A DNA stretch of 64,000 bases from an uncultured Lutibacter sp. (GTDB lineage Bacteria; Bacteroidota; Bacteroidia; Flavobacteriales; Flavobacteriaceae): assembly GCF_947495725.1 (NCBI RefSeq), contig NZ_CANLZZ010000005.1:62001-126000 (forward strand), written 5' to 3'. The position numbers were made by a program, and so were the translations under genes. Positions 10,508 to 19,013 of this stretch are shown here, piece by piece (position 1 is the first letter of the stretch; the number at the start of each line of letters is the position of its first letter). Below the pieces are notes generated by a model. The model searched no databases and was not told the origin of the DNA. It saw nothing but the letters and a program-made list of their open reading frames with translations.

Positions 10508-12241
10508 ATGCTGTTTAAAAACCTTTCTATTAAAGTGAAAATGATATTAATAATTCAATTAGTATCGTTGTTATCACTTTCTTTAGGTTTTACGTATGTA
10601 ATAGTTAATACCATTGCAAGTTTTAAACAAGACATGCAAAACAACACAATTATTAATGCAACCTTAATAGGAGATTACTGTGCTGTTCCATTAGATTTTG
10701 GGATGACTGATAATGCAAAAGAAACACTTGAAAAATTACAAAATATACCTTCTGTAGAAATTGGAATTGTTTATAATAATAAAAATGAAATTTTTGCAGA
10801 ATTTTATAAAAATGGAGAAAAAGTTGATGTTTTACCACCTTTAAATAATAAGTCTTGGAGTAGTTTTGAAGGAGATTATTTAAATGTTTATCAGGATATT
10901 CAATATGAAAATAAATCGGCAGGAACAATTTATTTAAAAGTATCAACCGAGGAATTGTATTTAAAAATAAAGGAATATTTAATAACCATGTTTGGGCTTC
11001 TAATTGTGTTGCTAATTGGAAACTACTTTTTAGCAAAAAAATTACAAGGCATTCTTTCAAAACCAATTTTTAATTTAACAAATGCCACTAAGAAAATTTC
11101 TAACGAAGGTAATTATAAACACAGAGTTGAAAAACATGGTAATGACGAAATTGGCATGTTGGTTGATGAATACAATAAAATGCTAGCAAAGATATTTGAA
11201 CGTGAAGAGGCTTTAAAACAACGTACAAATGAGTTAACAAAAACATTAAGTGATTTAAAACAAACACAACAAAAATTAGTAAATTCAGAAAAACTTGCTG
11301 CACTTGGGCAATTAACTGCAGGTGTCGCTCACGAAATTAATACTCCTTTAGGGGCTATTAGATCGTCGATTGGAAATTTTAAAAATTCATTAAAAATAGT
11401 AATAAAAGAATATCCAATATTTATAAATCAATTACCCGAATCAACAAAAAAGACATTTTTTTCTTTATTGGAAAGCTCCTTAAAAAACCAACATTTTTTA
11501 ACCTCAAAAGAGGAGAGAATTAACAAAAAGAAAATTACAAATATTTTAGAAAGTTACAATATAGATAATGCATACTCTTTTGCTGATACCTTTGTAGATA
11601 TGATGGTTGTTGAAAATATTGAAAAGTATATAGACCTTTTAAAACAAGAAGATTCAGAAGCTATTATTGATATGGCATATAAACTAACAGGTTTACAAAG
11701 AAGCACTAATAATATTGAATTTGCAGCTAATAAGGCATCTAAAGTTATTTTTGCTCTCAAAAATTCTTCAAGAATTGGTTATTCAGATGAACAAAAGCTA
11801 TTTAATATAATTGATGGAATTGAAACCGTACTAACCCTTTATAATAATCAAATTAAACAAGGTATAGAAGTTTCGAAAATCTATGGACCTATACCTGAAA
11901 TTCTTTGTTACCCAGACGAATTAAATCAGGTATGGACTAATATATTGCATAATGCCATTTATGCCATGGATTTAAGCGGAAATTTAGAAATTAAAGTTTA
12001 TGCAAAAGGAGAAGAGGTTGTTGTTTCGATAACAGATAGCGGTAAAGGAATTTTACCAACGGAAATAGGTAAAGTGTTTGATCCGTTTTTTACAACAAAA
12101 CCAGAAGGAGAAGGAACGGGTATTGGTTTGGATATTGCAAAACGCATTATAGATAAGCATAACGGAAAAATAGAAGTTAAAAGTAAACCAGGGAAAACAA
12201 CTTTTAGCGTTTACCTTCCAATAAAAACGAAGAATACATAA
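10508..12241 (+). CDS. Membrane sensor histidine kinase (HAMP, HisKA, HATPase)
   Basis: 577 aa. Membrane segments at about 12-35 and 157-177 bracket a roughly 120-residue periplasmic sensor. Then come HAMP (about 178-230), a coiled coil (231-260) and the H-box with phospho-acceptor His275 in GVAHEINTP. The ATPase domain has the N-box around Asn482, G1 DSGKG (510-514), FDPFFTTK (524-531) and G2 GTGIGL (536-541). An extra segment of more than 100 residues (about 290-410, largely helical) separates the H-box helix from the second dimerisation helix. It is followed directly by two response-regulator genes, its likely partners. The periplasmic sensor could receive input from the YfiR-like protein or the receptors (inference). 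Confidence 0.92.
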   Translation: MLFKNLSIKVKMILIIQLVSLLSLSLGFTYVIVNTIASFKQDMQNNTIINATLIGDYCAVPLDFGMTDNAKETLEKLQNIPSVEIGIVYNNKNEIFAEFYKNGEKVDVLPPLNNKSWSSFEGDYLNVYQDIQYENKSAGTIYLKVSTEELYLKIKEYLITMFGLLIVLLIGNYFLAKKLQGILSKPIFNLTNATKKISNEGNYKHRVEKHGNDEIGMLVDEYNKMLAKIFEREEALKQRTNELTKTLSDLKQTQQKLVNSEKLAALGQLTAGVAHEINTPLGAIRSSIGNFKNSLKIVIKEYPIFINQLPESTKKTFFSLLESSLKNQHFLTSKEERINKKKITNILESYNIDNAYSFADTFVDMMVVENIEKYIDLLKQEDSEAIIDMAYKLTGLQRSTNNIEFAANKASKVIFALKNSSRIGYSDEQKLFNIIDGIETVLTLYNNQIKQGIEVSKIYGPIPEILCYPDELNQVWTNILHNAIYAMDLSGNLEIKVYAKGEEVVVSITDSGKGILPTEIGKVFDPFFTTKPEGEGTGIGLDIAKRIIDKHNGKIEVKSKPGKTTFSVYLPIKTKNT

Positions 12242-12258
12242 TAAATTTAACGAAAATC

Positions 12259-12654
12259 ATGAAAAAAACTATAATTCTTTGTGTTGATGATGAAAAAATT
12301 ATTTTAAACAGTATTAAAACTCAGTTGAAAGAAAATTATGGAAATGTATTTTTATATGAAACAGCAGAGAGTGCTACTGAGGCTTTAGAAATAATTGAAG
12401 AAATGATGGGCGATTTAAATGCAAATTTAATTGTAATTAGCGACTGGCTAATGCCTGTAATTAAAGGTGATGAGTTTCTTATTAAAGTTCATAATAAATA
12501 TCCTCAGTCATTAAAAATTATGTTAACAGGACAAGCAGATCTTAAGTCGATAGAAAAAACAAAAAAAGAAGCTAACTTATATAAATGTATAAGAAAACCA
12601 TGGATGAAATCTGAATTGTTTTCATGTATTGACTCTGGAATTTTATTAATTTAA
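12259..12654 (+). CDS. Stand-alone response regulator receiver
   Basis: 131 aa, a single CheY-like REC domain and nothing else. The acidic pair Asp10/Asp11, phospho-acceptor Asp62 (in VISDWLMP), Thr90 (MLTGQ) and Lys113 (IRKPW) are all present. The LTGQ and RKPW signatures place it near the receivers usually found with HD-GYP or hybrid kinases. There is no DNA-binding domain. It starts 17 nt after the kinase and 10 nt before the hybrid kinase, whose own N-terminal receiver it resembles closely, so the two probably share a duplication. Confidence 0.9.
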   Translation: MKKTIILCVDDEKIILNSIKTQLKENYGNVFLYETAESATEALEIIEEMMGDLNANLIVISDWLMPVIKGDEFLIKVHNKYPQSLKIMLTGQADLKSIEKTKKEANLYKCIRKPWMKSELFSCIDSGILLI

Positions 12655-12664
12655 AAAGAGTGTT

Positions 12665-14422
12665 ATGAAAAAAGAAATAATATTTTGTATTGATGATGAA
12701 AAGATTGTTTTAAACAGTTTAAAAGCTGAATTGAAAAATGAATTTGGAAGCAATTATATTATTGAAACTGCCGAGTCTGGAATTGAAGCTTTAGAAGCTA
12801 TAGATAATTTATTGGCATTAAATTATAAACTACCCATTGTTATTGTAGACTATGCTATGCCAGGAATGAAAGGCGATGAACTTTTAAAAATAATCCATAA
12901 AATAGCTCCAAGTACATTAAAAATACTTTTAACGGGGCAAGCAACCGTTGAGGGGGTTGCAAATTCTATTAATAATGCAAATTTATATAGATATATTGCA
13001 AAGCCTTGGAATACTAACGATCTAATTCTTACAATACAACATGGTTTAAAAAGATATCATCTAGAAGGACAACTTAAATTTCAAAATGAAAAATTATTAG
13101 AATTAAGCAATTCACTTGAAAAAAAAGTTGAATTACGCACGCTAGAACTCGAAAACAAAAATAAGTTGCTTTTAAAAACAGAAAAAGAAATAAAACTTCA
13201 AAATGAGAACTTAGAACTATACAAAAATCATTTAGAAGAAATAGTTGAAGAAAGAACAAGAGACCTAAATATCTCCAAAGAAAGAGCAGAAGAGAATAAT
13301 CGATTAAAATCAGCTTTTCTGGCCAATATGTCTCATGAAATTAGGACTCCAATGAATGGGATTTTGGGGTTTTCAGAGCTTTTAAAAAATCCTAAAATTT
13401 CAATAGAAAAGCAACAAAAATTTATTGATATTATTTTTAAAAGCGGGCAACGATTATTAAATACTTTAAATGATTTAATGGATATTTCTATGCTTGAAAC
13501 CGGTCAGGTTAAGTTAAATCTGAAAGAAGTAAATGTAAATAATGAGATTGAAAATATATATTCGCTTTTTAAATTGGAAGCAACAAACAAAGGATTGTAT
13601 TTTAATTTATTAAAACCAAAAGAAAATAATGAAATTATAATAAGTACTGATAGTGAGAAATTATATGGTATTTTAAGTAATCTTATTAAAAATGCCATAA
13701 AATATACAAATGTTGGTGGAATTGAATTTGGGTATACAATAAAAGATAATTCTTTAGTGTTTTTTGTTTCAGACACAGGAATAGGAATTCCAAAAAATAA
13801 GCAAGAAGCAATTTTTGATCGATTTGTACAGGCTGATATAGAGGATAAAAAAGTTTATGAAGGAATTGGGTTGGGATTATCAATAGCTAGATCTTACGCT
13901 AAAATGCTTAAAGGATGTGTAACAGTTGAATCTATTGAAAATGAAGGGTCTAAATTTAATTTTAAAATTCCATTAACCAACTTAAACGAACAAAAAGATA
14001 ATGTAATTTTAGACCCAATAAATTATAATAAAGAGAAGCCTACGAAAATAAAAATATTAGTAGCGGAGGATGAGGAGATAACAACATTTTTGTTGTCTCA
14101 AATTTTAAAAGATATAAGTTCAGAGTTGCTTTTTGCAGAAAATGGAGAAGAAGCAATTGAAATATATAAAAATAATAGAGATGTTGATGTTATTTTAATG
14201 GATGTAAAAATGCCAGTTATGGGCGGTTATGAAGCAACTTCCAAAATTAGAGAATTTGATAAAGAAATTATTATTATTGCACAAACCGCTTACGCATTAT
14301 CCGACGATATTAAAAAAGCCTTAAATTCAGGTTTTACCGATTACGTTTCCAAACCAATTAATAAGAATATTTTAATTTCAAAAATATATAAACATTTAAG
14401 TGAAAGGCTTATTTCTCAATAA
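12665..14422 (+). CDS. Soluble hybrid kinase REC-coiled coil-HisKA-HATPase-REC
   Basis: 585 aa with no membrane segment. Domains in order: REC1 (1-125, Asp62, Lys113), a long coiled coil (about 135-215), HisKA with His224 in NMSHEIRTP, HATPase (about 325-440, N-box NLIKNAIKYT, G1 DTGIGIP, G2 GIGLGLS), and REC2 (461-582, Asp513 in LMDVKMP, Lys563). The upstream membrane kinase could phosphorylate REC1 and tune the second kinase. No DNA-binding or enzymatic output is encoded in the operon, so the final target lies elsewhere. Last gene of the operon. Confidence 0.92.
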   Translation: MKKEIIFCIDDEKIVLNSLKAELKNEFGSNYIIETAESGIEALEAIDNLLALNYKLPIVIVDYAMPGMKGDELLKIIHKIAPSTLKILLTGQATVEGVANSINNANLYRYIAKPWNTNDLILTIQHGLKRYHLEGQLKFQNEKLLELSNSLEKKVELRTLELENKNKLLLKTEKEIKLQNENLELYKNHLEEIVEERTRDLNISKERAEENNRLKSAFLANMSHEIRTPMNGILGFSELLKNPKISIEKQQKFIDIIFKSGQRLLNTLNDLMDISMLETGQVKLNLKEVNVNNEIENIYSLFKLEATNKGLYFNLLKPKENNEIIISTDSEKLYGILSNLIKNAIKYTNVGGIEFGYTIKDNSLVFFVSDTGIGIPKNKQEAIFDRFVQADIEDKKVYEGIGLGLSIARSYAKMLKGCVTVESIENEGSKFNFKIPLTNLNEQKDNVILDPINYNKEKPTKIKILVAEDEEITTFLLSQILKDISSELLFAENGEEAIEIYKNNRDVDVILMDVKMPVMGGYEATSKIREFDKEIIIIAQTAYALSDDIKKALNSGFTDYVSKPINKNILISKIYKHLSERLISQ

Positions 14423-14697
14423 GTTTTATTTAGTTAATTAAAAAAGAAATGATTATCTAAATTACTTTACTGTTATACTAGTATTCTTTTATTTGTAAAA
14501 GGTTGATTAAATAAAAAATAAAAAGTATTTAAAAGAGGCTTAAAAATAACTATTAGCACACTTTGTTATTGAAAAAACAATAGCTCATAAATGTTAGCTT
14601 TTTAAGCGTTTATCAATAATTTAAGTACTTTTGTAAGACCTAAATTATCTCATTTTTTTAGACGAATAAATTTTTTTTAATTTTTTTTATAAATCTA
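14423..14697. other. Non-coding gap, little seen
   Basis: AT-rich stretch between the hybrid kinase and rpmH. A lone TACTTTTG at 14626-14633 matches a -7 element but has no TTTG at the right distance. No convincing hairpin terminator or ORF is visible. Confidence 0.4.
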
Positions 14698-14728
14698 TTT
14701 GTCAAAGAAAAAAGTAATTGTATATTTG
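14698..14728 (+). promoter_or_regulatory. Promoter of rpmH
   Basis: TTTG (14698-14701), a 19-nt spacer, then TATATTTG (14721-14728): a perfect Bacteroidota -33/-7 promoter. The start site would be near 14734, leaving a leader of about 67 nt before rpmH. Confidence 0.8.
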
Positions 14729-14800
14729 CCCACGCTTTTAGGGAGATTAATTCAACCGAAAGCATCAACTTAAGAAACACGATATTTAAAGATATTTATA

Positions 14801-14962
14801 ATGAGTAAAAGAACTTATCAGCCGTCAAAAAGAAAGAGAAGAAACAAACATGGTTTTAGAGAGCGTATGGCTTCTGCAACGGGAAGAAAAGTGTTAGCGA
14901 GAAGAAGAGCTAAAGGTAGAAAAAGATTAAGTGTTTCTTCAGACGCAAGACCAAAGAAATAA
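14801..14962 (+). CDS. rpmH: 50S ribosomal protein L34
   Basis: 53-aa, strongly basic protein starting [20 protein letters not shown] and containing the L34 signature [20 protein letters not shown]. It sits at the polypeptide exit region of the large subunit. The length is typical once the family's short C-terminal extension is allowed for. A perfect promoter lies upstream and a hairpin terminator downstream, so it is a one-gene unit. The usual neighbours rnpA and dnaA are absent here. Confidence 0.96.
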   Translation: MSKRTYQPSKRKRRNKHGFRERMASATGRKVLARRRAKGRKRLSVSSDARPKK

Positions 14963-14983
14963 TGAAACAATAGTTTTATATAT

Positions 14984-15018
14984 AAGGTGTTACTTTTTTT
15001 TAGTAACACCTTTTTTTT
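14984..15018 (+). terminator. Rho-independent terminator of rpmH
   Basis: An 11-bp stem (AAGGTGTTACT with AGTAACACCTT), a T-rich loop of 7 nt, then a run of T; 22 nt after the rpmH stop. Confidence 0.85.
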
Positions 15019-15104
15019 GACCTTTTGATAAGTTTTGAAAACTTAATTTTAGAAAAAAACGATTTTTATTGATATTTACAAAAATTTATATTTAACACAA
15101 ACAA

Positions 15105-17957
15105 ATGCCTAAAAACAAAAACATTAAGTCGATTTTAATAATTGGTTCTGGTCCAATTATTATTGGTCAAGCCTGTGAATTTGATTACTCTGGATCTCAA
15201 GCAATTAGATCATTAAAAGAAGAGGGGATTGAAGTAACTTTAATCAACTCTAATCCTGCAACTATCATGACCGATCCGTCCTTAGCGGATAATGTTTATT
15301 TGAAACCATTAACTACAAAATCTATAATTGAGATTTTACAAATGCATCCAAATATTGATGCGGTATTACCTACAATGGGTGGTCAAACTGCATTAAATTT
15401 ATGTATTGAAGCTGATGATAAAGGTATTTGGGAAGATTTTAATGTAGAGTTAATAGGTGTTGATATTGACGCGATTAATATAACAGAAGATCGAGAACAG
15501 TTTAGAAAATTGATGATTGAAATTGGTGTAGGTCAGGCACCTTCAACAACTGCAACTTCATTTTTAAAAGGTAAAGAAATTGCTCAAGAATACGGGTTTC
15601 CTCTAGTAATTCGTCCTTCTTTTACTTTAGGTGGTTTTGGAGCTTCAATTGTGTATGATAAAAAAGATTTTGACGATTTATTAAGTAGAGGTTTAGAAGC
15701 TTCGCCCATTCATGAAGTAATTATAGATAAAGCCTTACTTGGTTGGAAAGAATATGAGTTAGAATTGTTAAGAGATAGTAATGATAATGTTGTTATTGTT
15801 TGTACAATTGAAAATATGGATCCAATGGGAATTCATACAGGAGATTCAATTACGGTTGCTCCAGCAATGACACTAAGCGACACTACTTTCCAAAGAATGC
15901 GTGATATGGCAATTCATATGATGCGTTCAATTGGAGATTTTGCCGGTGGTTGTAATGTGCAGTTTGCGGTAAGTCCTGATGAAAAAGAAGATATAATAGC
16001 TATTGAAATTAATCCACGTGTATCTCGTTCTTCAGCTTTAGCATCAAAAGCAACAGGTTATCCTATTGCAAAAATTGCCGCAAAATTAGCTATTGGATAC
16101 CACTTAGATGAATTAAACAACCAAATTACAAAAACTACTTCGGCATTATTTGAGCCAACATTAGATTATGTAATTGTAAAAATACCACGTTGGAACTTTG
16201 ATAAGTTTGAAGGCTCAGATAGAACTTTAGGACTTCAAATGAAATCGGTAGGTGAAGTTATGGGAATTGGTCGTTGTTTTCAAGAAGCGTTGCATAAAGC
16301 AACACAATCTTTAGAAATTAAACGAAATGGGTTAGGAGCTGATGGAAAAGGAGAAAAAGATTATGATACCATTATTCAAAAATTAAAATTTGCAAGCTGG
16401 GATCGTGTTTTTGTGATTTACGATGCTATTCAAATGGGAATTCCTTTGAGTAGAATTCACGAAATCACAAAAATTGATATGTGGTATTTAAAGCAATATG
16501 AAGAATTATTAGCTTTAGAAGTAGAAATTTCAACAAATAAATTAGAATCTTTATCATATGAATTATTGTTGGAAGCAAAACAAAAAGGTTTTGCAGATAG
16601 GCAAATAGCACATATGTTAGGTTGTTTAGAAAGTGAAGTAAAGGCTAAGAGAACAGAACTTGATATCAATCGCGTTTATAAATTGGTAGATACTTGTGCA
16701 GCTGAATTTAACGCACAAACACCATATTACTATTCAACTTTTGAAAATAAAATGATAACACCTGATGGTGTAATTAAAGCAGATAACGAAAGTATAGTTA
16801 CAGATAAAAAGAAAATAATAGTTTTAGGCTCTGGACCAAATAGAATTGGACAAGGGATAGAATTTGATTATTGTTGTGTGCATGGTGTTTTAGCAGCTAA
16901 AGAGGCTGGTTATGAAACAATTATGATTAACTGTAATCCGGAGACAGTTTCAACTGATTTTGATACTGCAGATAAATTATATTTTGAGCCGGTATTTTGG
17001 GAGCATATTTACGATATTATTGAACATGAAAAACCAGAAGGTGTAATTGTTCAGTTAGGTGGACAAACAGCATTAAAATTAGCAGAGAAATTATCTAAAT
17101 GGGGAGTTAAAATTATTGGAACAAGTTTTGAAGCACTTGATTTAGCTGAAGATAGAAAGCGTTTTTCTGAATTGTTAATTGATTTAGATATTCCATTTCC
17201 AAAATATGGAACAGCAACTACTGCTGATGAAGCTTCTGAAATAGCCGATAATTTAGATTTTCCAATTTTAGTTCGTCCATCTTATGTTTTAGGAGGTCAG
17301 GGAATGAAAATTGTAATTAATAAAGAAGAGTTAGAAAAGCATGTTGTAGATTTATTAAGGAAAATTCCTAATAATATGTTATTGCTAGACCATTATTTAG
17401 ATGGTGCTATAGAAGCTGAAGCTGATGCAATATGTGATGGTGAAGATGTTTATATTATTGGAATTATGGAGCATATAGAGCCTTGTGGAGTGCATTCAGG
17501 AGATTCAAATGCTACCTTACCACCTTTTAATTTAGGTGAGTTTGTAATGCAGCAAATAAAAGATCATACCAAAAAAATTGCTTTGGCATTAGAAACTAAA
17601 GGGTTGATTAATATTCAGTTTGCCGTAAAAGATGATGTAGTTTATATAATTGAGGCTAATCCTAGAGCTTCACGTACGGTACCTTTTATTGCAAAAGCCT
17701 ACCAAGAGCCTTACGTTAATTTTGCAACAAAGGTGATGTTAGGGGATAAAAAAGTAAAAGATTTCCAATTTAATCCACGACTTGAAGGTTTTGCAATTAA
17801 ACAACCAGTTTTCTCATTTAACAAGTTTCCTAACGTAGATAAGAAATTAGGACCTGAAATGAAATCTACAGGGGAAAGCATTTTATTTATTGATTCGTTA
17901 AAAGATGATCAATTTTATGAATTATATTCTCGAAGAAAAATGTATTTAAATAAATAA
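15105..17957 (+). CDS. carB: Carbamoyl-phosphate synthase large subunit, short form
   Basis: Makes carbamoyl phosphate for pyrimidines and arginine from bicarbonate, ATP and ammonia tunnelled from CarA. 950 aa in two homologous ATP-grasp halves. The first begins ILIIGSGPIIIGQACEFDYS (12-31), the second ILVIGSGP-like with IVLGSGPNRIGQGIEFDY near 567. The protein ends soon after the second ATP-grasp unit (FIDSLKDDQFYELYSRR), whereas Escherichia coli CarB has about 120 more residues forming the MGS-like allosteric domain that binds UMP, IMP and ornithine. carA is not in the window. A hairpin terminator follows. Confidence 0.95.
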   Translation: MPKNKNIKSILIIGSGPIIIGQACEFDYSGSQAIRSLKEEGIEVTLINSNPATIMTDPSLADNVYLKPLTTKSIIEILQMHPNIDAVLPTMGGQTALNLCIEADDKGIWEDFNVELIGVDIDAINITEDREQFRKLMIEIGVGQAPSTTATSFLKGKEIAQEYGFPLVIRPSFTLGGFGASIVYDKKDFDDLLSRGLEASPIHEVIIDKALLGWKEYELELLRDSNDNVVIVCTIENMDPMGIHTGDSITVAPAMTLSDTTFQRMRDMAIHMMRSIGDFAGGCNVQFAVSPDEKEDIIAIEINPRVSRSSALASKATGYPIAKIAAKLAIGYHLDELNNQITKTTSALFEPTLDYVIVKIPRWNFDKFEGSDRTLGLQMKSVGEVMGIGRCFQEALHKATQSLEIKRNGLGADGKGEKDYDTIIQKLKFASWDRVFVIYDAIQMGIPLSRIHEITKIDMWYLKQYEELLALEVEISTNKLESLSYELLLEAKQKGFADRQIAHMLGCLESEVKAKRTELDINRVYKLVDTCAAEFNAQTPYYYSTFENKMITPDGVIKADNESIVTDKKKIIVLGSGPNRIGQGIEFDYCCVHGVLAAKEAGYETIMINCNPETVSTDFDTADKLYFEPVFWEHIYDIIEHEKPEGVIVQLGGQTALKLAEKLSKWGVKIIGTSFEALDLAEDRKRFSELLIDLDIPFPKYGTATTADEASEIADNLDFPILVRPSYVLGGQGMKIVINKEELEKHVVDLLRKIPNNMLLLDHYLDGAIEAEADAICDGEDVYIIGIMEHIEPCGVHSGDSNATLPPFNLGEFVMQQIKDHTKKIALALETKGLINIQFAVKDDVVYIIEANPRASRTVPFIAKAYQEPYVNFATKVMLGDKKVKDFQFNPRLEGFAIKQPVFSFNKFPNVDKKLGPEMKSTGESILFIDSLKDDQFYELYSRRKMYLNK

Positions 17958-17978
17958 TATTTTTCACTTTAATAAAAC

Positions 17979-18011
17979 AAAAAGAGTTCCATAATTTGGA
18001 ACTCTTTTTGT
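17979..18011 (+). terminator. Rho-independent terminator of carB
   Basis: A 12-bp perfect stem (AAAAAGAGTTCC / GGAACTCTTTTT) with a 7-nt loop. Its T-tract runs straight into the -33 TTTG of the next promoter. Confidence 0.85.
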
Positions 18012-18037
18012 TTAAACGAAAATTGTTTATATATTTG
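18007..18037 (+). promoter_or_regulatory. Promoter of the B12-MerR gene
   Basis: TTTG (18007-18010), a 19-nt spacer, TATATTTG (18030-18037). The predicted start site is near 18043, giving a leader of about 16 nt. The -33 is shared with the tail of the carB terminator. Confidence 0.75.
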
Positions 18038-18065
18038 TTTAATTAAAATATTATTACATTGAACA
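18036..18065. promoter_or_regulatory. Light-island operator A (imperfect)
   Basis: TGTTTAAT (18036-18043), 14 nt, ATTGAACA (18058-18065). Two mismatches in the right arm against the best copies, but with the same 22-bp half-site spacing. It covers the transcription start and the TTG start codon of the MerR gene, consistent with autorepression. Confidence 0.5.
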
Positions 18066-18958
18066 ATATTAAAACAGAATTTACCATAAAGGACCTTGAG
18101 AATTTTTCAGGTATTAAGGCTCATACTATTAGAATTTGGGAAAAAAGATACAATCTCCTAACTCCAAATAGAACAGAATCAAACATTCGATATTATGATA
18201 TTTACAATCTCCAAAAATTGTTAAATGTATCTTTTCTTAACAATAATGGATTAAAAATTTCAAAAGTAGCAGACCTTCCTGAATCGAAGTTGAATGCAAC
18301 TGTTAGAGAAATAATATCGAAAAAAGGAGCTGATTCTCAAGCTTCAAATACATTAAAATTAGCTATGCTAAATTTTGATGAAAACCTATTCAATGTAACA
18401 TATAATAATTTAATTGCGCAATCTTCTTTAAGAAGTGTTTATAAGAATGTGTTTTTGCCTTTTTTAAATGAAATTGGTATGTTATGGCAAGTAAATTCAA
18501 TAACTCCTGCTCATGAACATTTTATAACAAATCTTATTAAGCAAAAAATATTTATAAATATAGAGCGTTTACAACTTTCTTCTCCTACAAATTTTGATAA
18601 AGTATTTGTGTTGTATTTACCAATGAATGAAATTCATGAATTAGGTTTGCTGTATTTGCATTTTGAATTGTTGTTACATGGATATCAATCTATTTATTTG
18701 GGGCAAAGTGTGCCAGTGTCAAATTTAAATGATGTTCAAAAAGTATATAATTCTATCTGTTTTGTAAGTTATTTAACTGTTGAACCATCAAAAATATCTG
18801 TTTCTAATTATATTGAAAATGTTTCTAATACGGTTTTAAATGGAACCCAAGATGAGTTATGGTTAATGGGGAGAAAAACAGCAGAAATTAATGATAAGGT
18901 ATCTTTAGACAAAATTAAATTGTTTAGTTCTATTGAAGAATTGTTAAATAATTTATAA
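18059..18958 (+). CDS. MerR-family regulator with B12-binding domain (CarH/LitR type)
   Basis: 299 aa, TTG start (no in-frame ATG before residue 103). The N-terminal MerR winged helix (about 7-75) includes GIKAHTIRIWEKRYNLL. A helical bundle and a cobalamin-binding Rossmann domain follow. CarH landmarks: the W-x9-E-H cap as Trp143, Glu153, His154, and the lower-axial motif ExHxxG as Glu191/His193/Gly196. The residue after the Trp, which is the upper-axial His in Thermus CarH, is Gln144. In known cases adenosylcobalamin-bound tetramers repress carotenoid genes in the dark and light releases them. It sits 55 nt upstream of crtI, and its operator-like repeats recur across the island. Confidence 0.88.
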   Translation: MNNIKTEFTIKDLENFSGIKAHTIRIWEKRYNLLTPNRTESNIRYYDIYNLQKLLNVSFLNNNGLKISKVADLPESKLNATVREIISKKGADSQASNTLKLAMLNFDENLFNVTYNNLIAQSSLRSVYKNVFLPFLNEIGMLWQVNSITPAHEHFITNLIKQKIFINIERLQLSSPTNFDKVFVLYLPMNEIHELGLLYLHFELLLHGYQSIYLGQSVPVSNLNDVQKVYNSICFVSYLTVEPSKISVSNYIENVSNTVLNGTQDELWLMGRKTAEINDKVSLDKIKLFSSIEELLNNL

Positions 18959-18973
18959 AAATTCCTAAACAAA

Positions 18974-19005
18974 TTTGTTTTCTGTTTAATTATAAACTAT
19001 ATTTG
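18974..19005 (+). promoter_or_regulatory. Promoter of the crt operon
   Basis: TTTG (18974-18977), a 20-nt spacer, TATATTTG (18998-19005). The start site should fall around 19010-19012, at or within a few bases of the crtI ATG (19014), so the message may be leaderless. Confidence 0.72.
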
Positions 19006-19012
19006 TTAAACA
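18983..19012. promoter_or_regulatory. Light-island operator B at crtI
   Basis: TGTTTAAT (18983-18990), 14 nt, GTTAAACA (19005-19012). It spans the spacer and the entire -7 element of the crtI promoter, an ideal position for repression. A separate perfect 14-bp palindrome, AAACAAATTTGTTT, lies at 18968-18981. Confidence 0.7.
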
Positions 19013-19013
19013 A

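Noticed and set aside
10653-11066. 137-aa open frame antisense to the sensor kinase
   Set aside because: Leu/Phe/Gln-biased shadow of a well-defined kinase gene.
14537-14609. Distant complementary arms GCTTAAAAA / TTTTTAAGC as a terminator of the kinase operon
   Set aside because: Arms are only 9 bp, about 55 bp apart and AT-rich; a chance match is likely.
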